In this document: one piece after another, positions 54,771 through 64,000 of the stretch
Layout: each line of letters opens with the position of its first letter
How positions within the stretch are numbered: position 1 is the stretch's first letter
Assembly (NCBI GenBank): GCA_012934845.2
Contig: WNNJ02003191.1
Coordinates: 17,994-81,993 of the forward strand
Source of the DNA: Pomphorhynchus laevis
Taxonomy: Eukaryota; Acanthocephala; Palaeacanthocephala; Echinorhynchida; Pomphorhynchidae
DNA length: 64,000 bases
Direction of reading: 5' to 3'
Translations under genes and position numbers: made by a program
Notes under the pieces: generated by a model
The model's input: the letters and a program-made list of their open reading frames with translations, nothing else
Told to the model about the DNA's origin: nothing
The model's database searches: none

Positions 54771-54774
54771 AAAA

Positions 54775-54912
54775 TGATTTATTTTAACGTGGCAAATGCG
54801 TGCCAACGAACGCTTACATAACCACAACAAAACAAAAATGTAAATCATGTCTCGAGAAGGTGTGAACGGATGAGGTGTTTGAATCTGATTAAGGAAGGAG
54901 CGCGGCGGACCT
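54775..54912 (-). mobile_element. CR1/L2-group LINE copy b (3' terminus only)
   Basis: About 138 bp: the terminal AACGTGGCAAATGCGTGCC and the last coding bases, cut by the 3' end of copy c. Confidence 0.7.
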
Positions 54913-54913
54913 T

Positions 54914-57222
54914 AAAAAAGGATGTATTTTAAGGTGGCAAATACGTGCCAGCGCACGCTTACATGACCACAACAAAACAAGACTGTGAATCAGGTGTCGA
55001 GAAGGTGTGAACGGAGGAGATGTTTGAATGTGATAAAGGAGGGGGAGCGGCAGACGTCGAGAGGGAGTTGATTCCAGGCGAGTGAGGCGGCGACGAGGAA
55101 GGATCGGAGACCGTAGTTGTTGGAGTAATTAGGAACGTGAAGTAAGAGGGTATGACAGGAACGAAGCGATAGCGAGGTGGTGCGAGTATCGTCTAAGAAA
55201 GGAAGGTTGATGAACGAAGGGGAGCCGACAGCGATGAGACGAAAGGTAACGAGTAGAAGGCGGAGTTTGATGCGGATGTGGATGGTGGGCCAGGAGAGTT
55301 GGGCAAAATATGTGGATGTGTGGTCGAAGCGACGGAGACGAAAGAGCACTCGAACGGCGGTGTTCATTATTCATTGTAGGGGTAGGATGATGGATTTTGA
55401 AGAATTGGCGAAAAGGCTAAGGCAGTAATCGATTTTAGGTAAAAGAAGCGATGAAAGAAGAGACATACAAGAACGGAAGTCGATAAGGGTGCGGATACGG
55501 CGGATGTCACAGAGAATTAAGTTAGATGAGCGGACCTTGTCACGGACGAAGGGTTTAAGGGAAATGTGATTATCGAAATGGAAGCCTAAGAAAGTGAGAT
55601 TGTGGACTATGGGGATGATCGATAAGGCAAAATATACAGTGGGAGGATATATGTTTATTTACGGGGGAGGATCCACATTATTTCGGACTTTTCGGGGTTT
55701 AGAACGATATGGAGATTGGAGAGACGTTTGTAGATAGAAGAAAGACAGTTGGAGGCAGAAATGCCGATATCGTGTATGCGATTTGTGGGTGCATGAGCAT
55801 AGATTAGAATGTCATCGGCGTATTGCATGACCTTAAAGGAGTAAGGTTTGACAAACGGAGATATATCGCCAAGCAGAAGAGAGAAAAGCAGGGGACCTAG
55901 GACTGAACCTTGTGGGACCCCGCAAAAAATAGGGATGGGAGTGGAGGATGATGAAATTAGAACACGCGAAAGTAACGGTCCGATAGATATGAGGCGAACC
56001 ATGCTACGGAGGAGAAAGAAAAGCCGTAATCATAACGAAGGCGAGAAATGAGGACGGAGTGGTCGACAATGTCGAATGCGGAGGAGAGGTCGAGGGAGGT
56101 GAGAACACTATATAGAGCGTTGTCTCGAGAAATGTGTAAGTCTTTGTACACTTTTATGCATGCGATTTCTGTCGAGTGATAGGAGCGGAAAGCGGATTGG
56201 AAGGAGGGTACAGATTGGATGATGAGAGATAAGCGTTGATTTGTATTAAGATGAGGCGTTCTAAGAGCTTAGAAAGAGTAGGGAGTAGTGAAATGGGGCG
56301 ATAGCTAGAAGGAAGGGAGGGGTAGAGCGATTGTTTCTTAAGGAGGGGACGAACGATTGCGGATTTCCAGTGTGAAGGGAAGATACGACTGCGGATGGAC
56401 GAGTTAAACAAGGTTTTGAGAAATTGGGATATCGATGAGCATATATATTTTAATATGTGAGTAGGCAGTGGATCGGCAGGTGAGGTTTTGTTGGGCAAGG
56501 ACATGAGGACAGATGATACTTCTGTAGGTGAGACAGGGATAAGATGAAAGAGTTCCGGAATGATGAGATTAGACTGGGCAGAGTGGGATAGGATGGAGAC
56601 CGGGATTGGAGAGAGCAACGTGGATACTTTAGTCTGGAGAAATGACGAATAATCATTGGCATTGACGTTGCACGGCGAAGAGAAGCGAGCAAGGATTGAG
56701 TTAAATATATGTCAGAGAGTCTTAGAGTTGAATGAAGTGATGATATTATGCTGCCAGAAGGAATTGCATTTGGTACGTAGTAGGTTGAGATGAGACCGGG
56801 GAAGAGCAAGATAGGAATCACGGAAAGACGTAGCGATCGAGCGGAAATCACTTCTGAGAGAGCGGTGATAGACTCGAAAAGCATGGCGGAGTCGACGCTT
56901 TGATAGTAGGCATTGGATGTCAAACCATGGGGCACGGTGCAAGCGATGGTGTGGGTGAGACTTGAATGGCAAGATAATATCAAGAGTGGATGTGAGTTCA
57001 GAGTCTAAAATAAAGGCGAGATCGTGAGGAGATGAATATGTTATTGTGGGTAATGATAGAGATGATTTGAGTAAGGCAGAGCGGAGAAGGGAGAGGTCAA
57101 GATTTCTCCGAGGGCGACGTAGGATTGTAGGTTGGTGAGAAGTGGTGTGGTTGTGAGTGAAATCAAGTGTGATAAGAAAGTGATCGGATAGACCAGGATA
57201 AGAGATGGACAGTGAGGTGTAG
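54914..57222 (-). pseudogene. CR1/L2-group LINE copy c (linker, RT, C-terminus)
   Basis: Read right to left: inter-domain linker (HRLHRAPWFDIQCLLSKRR, about 56950-56900), LPNKTSPADPLPTHIL and SAIVRPLLKKQ with SYRPISLLPTLSKLLERL (about 56480-56240), TSLDLSSAFDIVDHSVL (palm A, about 56090), FCGVPQGSVLGPLLFSLLL (about 55920), MQYADDILIYAHAP (catalytic YADD, about 55830), then the post-RT region to SFITFKHLLRSHLLDT at 54990. Four or more frame changes. It is truncated inside the APE domain. Confidence 0.8.
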
Positions 57223-58680
57223 GACCTTGAGAGGGAGTTGATTCCAGGCGAGTGGGGCAGAGTCGATGAAGGATCAGATACCGTATTTGTTGGAGTAATT
57301 GGGCACGTTGAGTAAGAGGGTATGACGGGAACGTAGCGATAGCAAGGTGGGACGAGTGTCGTCTACGAAAGGAAGGTAGATGAACGATGGGAGCATACAG
57401 GGATGATACGGAAAGTGACGAGAAGAAGGCGGAGTTTGATGCGGATGTGGATGGTCGGCCAGGAGAGTTGGGCAAGATATGTGGATGTGTGGTCGAAGCA
57501 TCGGATACGAAAGAGCACTCGAACGGTGGAGTTGATTATTCGCTGTAGGGGTAGGATGATGGATTTTGGAGAATCGGCGAAACGGCTAAGGCAGTAATCG
57601 ATTTTAGGGAAAAGAAGCGATGAAAGAAGAGACATACAAGAACGGAAGTCGATAAGGGGGCTGATGCGGTGGATGCCACGGAGAATTAAGTTAGACGAGC
57701 GACATTGGCACTGACGAAGGGTTTAAGGGAAATGTGATTATCAAAATGGAAGCCTAAGAAAGTAAGATTGTGGACTATGGGGATGATCGATGAGGCAAAA
57801 GTTACAGTAGGAGGATATATGTTTGGTTTACGGGGGAGGATCCACATCATTTTGGACTTGTTGGGGTTTAGAACGAGATGGAAATTGGAGATACTTTCGT
57901 AGATAGAAGAACGACAGTAAGTGGCAGAAATCCCGATATCGTGTTTGCGATATGCGGGTGCATGAGCATAGATGAGGATGTCGTCGGCGTATTGCATGAC
58001 GTTAAAGGATAAAGGTTTCATAAAAGGAGAGAGATCGCCAAGCAGAAGAGAGAAAAGCAGGAGACCTAGGACTCAACCTTTGCGACCTTGCAAAACATGG
58101 GGATGGTAGGGGAGGATGATGAATTAGAACAGACGCGAAATGAACGGTTGGGTATATATGAGGCAAGCCATGCTACGGAGTAGGAAGAAAAGCCGTAATC
58201 ATAACGAAGGGGGGAAGGAGGACGGAGTGGTAGACAATGTCGATGGCGAAGGACAGGTCGAGGGAGATGAGAACACTATATAGAGCTTTGTCTGGAGAAA
58301 TGAATAAGTCGTTTTAAACTTTAATGCAGACGATTTATGTGTAGTGATTAGAGCTGAAAGCGGATTGGATAGGGGGTACATATTGGATGAGGATAGATAA
58401 GCGTTGATCTGTATCAAGATGAGGAGTTCTAAGAGCTTAGAAAGAGTTGGGTGTAGTGAAATGGGGCGATAACTAGAAGGAAGTGAATGATCGAGCGATT
58501 GTTTTTAAAGGAGGGGACGAACGATTGTTGATTTTCCGTGTGAAGCGTTGATACGACTGCGGATGGTCGAGTTAAACAAGGTAGTGAGAAAAGGGGATAT
58601 CGATGAGCATATGGATTCAAGTATGTGGGTAGGCAGGGGATCGGCAGGTGAAGTTTTGCTGGGCAAAGACATACATATTA
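57223..58680 (-). pseudogene. CR1/L2-group LINE copy d
   Basis: Same layout as c and clearly its relative. Post-RT frames at 57274-57640, MQYADDILIYAHAP at about 57990, linker to RT start at about 58200-58670 (LPSKTSPADPLPTHIL). Its 3' terminus is missing: it joins copy c mid-gene (GTTGATTCCAGGCGAG), so c and d look like a tandem duplication product. It ends at 58680 against AT-rich sequence. Confidence 0.75.
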
Positions 58681-59330
58681 TGTATTTATTATTAAATTTT
58701 TTATTTTTATTTATCATTGTTTTTAATTTATAAATAATTTAATTTGACTCAGTTACCCGATTCGTGTTTTACATGTCATGAACAATGACTTGTAAAATGA
58801 TTCATATTCTATAAAGCATAAAAATAGTATAGCTATAATTTGGTTAATATTACCTCGCATTGGATATCATAAAATACTTAAGGCTTCAATTAATTCACTT
58901 TTATCCACTGAATTAAGCTAAGTTAAATTTAATGTACATTTAAACGCACTACATATGAACCTAGGTTTTATTGGATTTTTATGTAATTTTGGATTCCAAT
59001 ATAATATAGGTATAGTTTTATTATCTGATTCAAACTTTATACCCTTTTTATCCATTATGGAACAGTGACTTGTAATAATTGTTTCTAAACTCAACTCACT
59101 ACGTTCATATGTTGGATTTACATTTAAATCATTAGAATTAACCTCTTTCATTAGTATATCATAATAAAGCTTTTTGCATATGAAGACAAAGTTATTACTA
59201 GCTCTATCAATAGTTGTTATTATATAGGTATCCTTTAATTTAGTAAGTTCTTTATACATATCTTTATTAATTTTATCTTTTCTTTCATAATTGTTTGTTA
59301 TTTTCATTAATTTTTTTTATCAAATATATA
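58681..59330 (-). mobile_element. Naiad-like RT fragment
   Basis: A T-end scrap (GACTCAGTTACCCGATTCG, about 58746) and a rearranged segment shared with 18.94-19.09 kb lead into a 129-codon open frame (58918-59307): KDTYIITTIDRASNNFVFIC, LSLETIITSHCSIMD and LYWNPKLHKNPIKPRF, the pre-palm part of a Naiad RT. Confidence 0.7.
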
Positions 59331-59749
59331 ATCTTTCCAAATGATTATATGCGGAAAGATTATAATTATATTAAAATTAAAATTATATTATTTAAATATA
59401 TAATTTAAATATTTATATTATTTAAATTTATATCATTTAAAATTATATTATTTTTATCGAATTTTATCAAATATATAAGTTTTTTTAAATGTCTATGCTC
59501 GATGCATTTAAGCTTTTACTATTAATCAGATTATCAAAGTAAGCATTTTGTATTTTTTCCTGCCCACCTTCTTGACACTACTTAAATTTTGTTTTTGTTG
59601 TTGTGGTTGTCATGTAAGCTTGCACCGTCACGCATTTGCCACGTAAAAATAAATTAGGCATTTAAGTCATTATATAACGAAATACAAGATTTTCTATATG
59701 TATTTTAATATAAACATTTTTAATTGTAAAAAATAAATAGGAAAAAAAT
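59331..59749 (+). other. AT-rich spacer with an L2-group 3' terminus
   Basis: 59563-59660 is the isolated 3' end of the L2-group LINE in plus orientation (TGTTGTGGTTGTCATGTAAG, then CGCATTTGCCACGTAAAAAT). The rest is A/T repeats. Confidence 0.6.
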
Positions 59750-60652
59750 ATTTATACCCTTTTGATAGCATTTTTCTTAATTCACAATTTTCAATTAATT
59801 CTAGATTATGGGTGCATATATGTTCATTTATTTTATCAAAACTAAGACTTTTACAATTGCATTCTGTTTCCATTATGTTTCTGATATTATCGTTACATAT
59901 TGATTTTAATTCTTTATTATAATTACAAATTTTTCGTCCTAATGGTGGTAGGAGTTTATACCTTATTTTAGGAATATATTTACTTAAATCTGACCCTATT
60001 ATTTCTTTACTTTTAGAATTATTTAAAAGTCCGGCTATATTTATGTTATCTATACATTTATTAATGAAGTTTATGGTTAATGTATATTTTCTATTGTTAT
60101 TATTGACATTTATTGTATGATTATAGTATTTTGTATTACAATAACTGTCTATTATACAACTTAGCCTATCATAGTTGTTAATTAATCTTTGATTTATTGA
60201 ACATATGATATCTTTAGAAAAACTTCTTATATTTACATAAAGATCTTTTAGCTTATTATCTCTTAAAAGTTATTTTAATATTTCTAAATTTTTATTTGTT
60301 TGAACATTTATTTGTTCATCAATTTGTTTGTTCATCAAACAGATTTGTTATTATTAACTTAATAACATGTCGTCTATAATATTTAATTATTAAGAATATA
60401 TTATTAAGTACATAATAGTTTATGATATATAATATTTGAACGCTTGTTAATGGCGAGCCTGTGTGACCATGACAGAACGTAATAATTTGATTTAATGCAA
60501 TTTACATTTTTTTTAAATGTTATAATCTGTTTTTATATCAGTTTTGTACTTGCCAGACCACGCGAAGTAAGCGGTAACTACATTGTATGGCCAAATATCC
60601 TTGGGTTTTGCTTGTTTGATCATATAAAAAGAAAACTTATGTGACATGTTAA
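59750..60652 (-). mobile_element. Naiad-like linker fragment, paralog of 26995-27706
   Basis: Covers about 5840-6350 of the larger Naiad copy plus its upstream flank with AATGGCGAGCCTGTGTGACC. The last ~710 bp match 26995-27706 nearly base for base, ending at TGTGACATGTT. Beyond 60652 the host malate dehydrogenase intron begins. Confidence 0.7.
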
Positions 60653-60900
60653 TATTTATCACAGCATGTTGTTTATTAAATTATATATTTAACTCATATT
60701 GATTCGATCACCAATACATAAGCGTATGTACTACAATCCGCTTTTACCCAACGGATTGCAATAAATCATTCTTGTAAACATTCTGTGCTTTCCGAATGCT
60801 ATTCTCTATCGTTATTATACGCTCATTACTTAGTTTTGTTGTATTATAGAGCTTTTAAAATTGAAATTTACCGATATCTAAACTGATATTATTCTTGTAG

Positions 60901-61135
60901 GTCGCTATTTGTGGGGCAAGTGGAGGCATTGGTCAACCGTTGGCGCTGCTTTTGAAGCAAATTCCTTATATTAAGGAACTTAGTCTATATGATATTAAAG
61001 GAGCAGCGGGTGTAGGCGCAGATCTTAGTCATATTAATACAAGTCCGTTGATAGTATCTGCAAGCGAAGATCCTGATGAATGTATTGCTGGGTCTGATAT
61101 TGTGGTCATTCCTGCGGGAATGCCTCGGAAACCAG
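60901..61135 (+). CDS. Malate dehydrogenase, NAD-binding exon
   Basis: Internal exon bounded by acceptor TTCTTGTAG (to 60900) and donor GTAACG (61136). It encodes the start of a mitochondrial-type malate dehydrogenase, which interconverts malate and oxaloacetate with [23 protein letters not shown] is the Rossmann glycine-rich loop. [20 protein letters not shown] carries the NAD-ribose Asp. [13 protein letters not shown] leads into the active-site loop. It ends in phase 1, completed by the next exon. The transit peptide and first exon are not seen upstream, where transposons crowd in ~250 bp away. The sequence is fairly diverged from typical insect mMDH ([10 protein letters not shown] in place of a GP-containing turn), so it may be a paralog. 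Confidence 0.9.
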
Positions 61136-62662
61136 GTAACGCTATATATATTACCAACAAACTGGTAACCTAAAAATAATTGTCCTCAATTATAGCATTT
61201 GTTTTTAAACTCTTGGTTATTTCTTACTAATCATATTATCTATAATGTCGCAACCTTACAAGTTGTTTACTAAAGGCATCTCTACATCGAAGTTATATGA
61301 AAAGAAGTTATATTAGGTTATAGTATCAATTAATTGGTCTAATTATTATAAAATTTATTAAGCAAATTGTATATTTTCTTAAATTGTATAATATCTATAA
61401 AAACTAAAAGCGTATACTATAAGTATAAGTCTGAAATTTGGAAAGTTTCTAAGTTTGGTAAAATATAATTAAATATTTTAATACATAATAAATAATTATA
61501 TAAGATTTTAAACAATTTATATTTGTCAAATTAAAATTTTAAATTAATATTCAATGATACGTTCGATGTGCTATTCAATTGTTCAAGGCGTTACACATCA
61601 AGAGGAATAGAAAAAGAAAATTATTGTTCACAAATTTTCGACTATTGCAATATAGTCCTTTTTCCTTTTGACATGAAAAAAGAAAAAAATAATGTGAAAA
61701 CGGAAATAAACGGATTGTAATATTATTTTAATAATTGTAATTTGACCTTAGAAATGAAGCAAATGATCAACAATTAATTTGTTAGAGAGGGTGTCGAAGG
61801 GGTATCTTTGCATAAAGACTCAACTCATGCACTTAAAATGCGACTCGCCAGAATTCACTTTGACAGCGATGATCAACTTTCAAGTGGGGAATGTGACAGC
61901 AATAAGGCCATTTCGAATATGTTTACTTATTTAAAAAAGACAAAAAATGATAACTATAAAATATTAAATGATATTAAATAAATAAATATTAAATGATAAC
62001 TATTAAATATTACAATATTTAATTGTACTCAATTAAATATTCTAATAATTGAAGGTTTTAGAAAGGTGTTTTGGGGTGATTTTATTGACTAGCTAATTTT
62101 ATAATTATTGTCTCATAAATTGTATTGAATTTAATAATATAATTAAGAAATAAAATATTTTATTCATAACTTTTTATTTATATGATTCATAACTAATAAT
62201 TGATATTCATTTACCTGTTAATGCTAATTAATATAAAATTATATATACAATCTGGCAAAGGACAATTAATATGATATTAATTTTGCTTTTTAATATTATT
62301 TTTAAAGCAAAAACAATAAATATAATTTTACCTTAATTAGTTATCGAATAATATTTTAATATTTGATACGTTTCGTAGAAATGAATTGAGCCTTATAGAT
62401 TTTGTTTCAACATTTGTGTTTATTTTTAATTGGCACAGCTGAAAACATTTCTGATTGCTATATTGTTATTATATTGTTATATTATATTGTTATATTATTA
62501 TAATTATTATCGATTATGAATTATTATCATTAATTATTCTTTTGATAAAAATATATGAAAAATAATTAGGTAAAATTGTTTACGGAATTTGTAAAATTGA
62601 CTTATTTATTTTTCTAATCAATTAATAAAATTGATTTATTGTTTGGAAATGTTTGTGTTTAG
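61136..62662 (+). other. Malate dehydrogenase intron (~1.5 kb)
   Basis: Starts GTAACG and ends GTTTGTGTTTAG. AT-rich, with a weak T-like stretch at about 61,480-61,555. No coding sequence seen. Confidence 0.8.
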
Positions 62663-62772
62663 GCATGACTCGAGATGATCTGTTCAATACGAATGCATCA
62701 ATTTGTGCTTCACTTGTCGATAAAATAGCATTAAATTGCCCAAATGCTATAATATGCATAATTACAAATCCG
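62663..62772 (+). CDS. Malate dehydrogenase, second visible exon
   Basis: A 110-base exon: two bases complete the split Gly codon, then [20 protein letters not shown] and on to [12 protein letters not shown], followed by donor GTAATT at 62773 (phase 0). Together with the previous exon it supplies [15 protein letters not shown], the family's mobile active-site loop with substrate-binding Arg residues, and the ITNPV strand of the NAD site. The catalytic His exon (usually about 50 residues further on) lies beyond the window. Spacing, phases and frame are all intact, so the gene is likely functional. Confidence 0.9.
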
Positions 62773-64000
62773 GTAATTACTTCTACGATTTAACGTTGTG
62801 TAAATATTTTTAAATATGTAGTTGATTATAATAAGGAATTCGTAAATTGTGCTTATTTGAAACGTTTTATAATTAAAATAACCTTTCTTCGTTGTGATCT
62901 TTCCTTTGTTATGATGCTGCCCGCTGATCAACTTTTTTAAATTACATTTTCATTATGTGATCATGATGTAATAAATTTAAAAAAATACATTCGTTCAGAT
63001 TAAAAACATAATATCCAAAATTTATTGTTTTAATTTTGCAAATACAAATAGATTTAGATTAACATGTAGTTTTTATTCAGCTAATTGAACTGAATGCATT
63101 TAAACAACTTTATTTTCATTTTTTTATTTGTTTGTACTATTTTTGAACATTAAAAGATTAACATTTAAAATTTTTTTTATTCTTTTATGTGAAATTTATA
63201 ATTTTACGATTTTAATAAATCTCAATCGATTCTTTCATTTATCATTAAAATTACAATTTCCATTGAATTATCTAAACATATTCTGATTTTGAAGATTTGT
63301 TTTCAATCGTATTTTTCATCAAGTACCGAGGCAAATTGCATTTTTATAATAATAAGATATTTTGATATCGCTAGGTCACATTAGTGACGGGGTTCGTAGT
63401 TATATTAAATATTAGGTAATTTAATATTGATCATCATGATTTAATATTAAACCATTAAATGGTTTAATTATTAAAGCATTTTCTTTTTATCCTTATTGAA
63501 ATTGATAACACGAATCTATATATTAAATCAGAGAACAACAGTTCTCTGCGTATCAGTATTGGTTGACATCGTCAGCTGCTTATCCAACACGTACATTTCA
63601 CATTTCGGTTATCGTTTTTGTTGCTAATTATCATTCCACTCTCTGCTGATTACAGGGTTTCATTGAATTAAAGACTTAATTTTTCATTCTATACTAATTT
63701 AATTAATATCGTTTCCGATTTTAAATTAAAGTGTAAATTTAAAATCAAATTTACCATGATAATTAGATTGGGCCACGAATGACGTTCTATTATTAGTGGG
63801 TAAGGCCATATAATGGATTATTTTATTTATCAATTGTAATAGCAATAAAAAATATTATCTTAATATTTTAAGATTTATACATATTTAATTTATCAATTGC
63901 TCATAAATTGCTATGCGATTATAATATAATACTTATAACTAAACAAGCTTGTCACTTAAAATTATAATGGCCAAACTAATAATTATTAATAAATAATATA
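62773..64000 (+). other. Malate dehydrogenase downstream intron, incomplete
   Basis: AT-rich with no further exon recognised before the window ends. A box CTAGGTCACATTAGTGACGG at about 63371 resembles units of the 44.2-kb tandem repeat. Confidence 0.5.

Noticed and set aside
55177-55428. Arg-rich plus-strand frames here, at 57403-57597 and at 55848-56051
   Set aside because: Antisense shadows of the pyrimidine-biased L2-group LINE on the minus strand.
1-64000. CRISPR arrays, riboswitches, operons, rRNA or tRNA genes
   Set aside because: Tandem arrays here are short-unit satellites without unique spacers, and the gene structure is eukaryotic; no cloverleaf or rRNA sequence was recognised.

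Overview
The window is AT-rich eukaryotic DNA, almost certainly from an invertebrate and most likely an arthropod (probably an insect). The evidence is split host genes with GT-AG introns, a digestive-type procarboxypeptidase, and a repeat load dominated by Penelope-like elements (PLEs), LINEs, MITE-like units and (TA)n tracts. No bacterial-style operons, tRNA or rRNA genes, or CRISPR arrays were seen. Species cannot be fixed from the sequence.

Host genes are sparse. An apparently intact, single-exon zinc procarboxypeptidase lies at 10.3-11.7 kb (+). An orphan last exon of a cystinosin-like lysosomal transporter lies at 23.7-24.1 kb (-), wedged between a PLE fragment and a short-unit satellite. 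Two consecutive internal exons of a malate dehydrogenase gene lie at 60.9 and 62.7 kb (+), with the rest of that gene outside the window. Almost everything else is mobile-element debris.

Layout: 0-4 kb is a palindromic complex of one PLE family (PLE1, C-terminal GIY-YIG) with an 81-bp minisatellite. 4-9.4 kb is mainly minus-strand fragments of a second PLE family with Naiad-like domain order (GIY-YIG side N-terminal to the RT). 12-20 kb is more Naiad debris, an AT-rich satellite, two MITE-like units and inverted copies of a dispersed AT-rich repeat, called T here. 20-23.4 kb is a PLE1 copy with a 1,241-bp tandem duplication. 24.6-25.4 kb and 31.9-35.4 kb hold parts of one APE-type LINE (LINE-A). 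28-31.7 kb is a Ty3/Gypsy-like fossil split by (TA)n tracts and two nested fold-back PLEs (PLE3) that carry hammerhead-ribozyme-like cores. 35.6-37.5, 45.0-48.6 and 49.5-52.3 kb are three LINEs of the restriction-like-endonuclease type (REL-A, B, C). 37.6-41.2 and 53.7-58.7 kb are CR1/L2-group LINEs, and 42.1-43.6 kb is another CR1-like LINE. 58.8-60.7 kb is Naiad debris that runs up to the malate dehydrogenase gene.

The most interesting signals are: the near-identical 855-bp fold-back at 457-2483; the hammerhead-like cores mirrored in the PLE3 terminal inverted repeats; the cystinosin exon whose flanks recur without the exon near 14.6 kb; and REL-C, a 5'-truncated LINE whose remaining ~930-codon frame is fully open and ends in a ~450-residue low-complexity acidic/Asn-Ser tail. 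Genes and elements do not appear to form a joint pathway here; the window reads as a repeat sink between isolated host genes.
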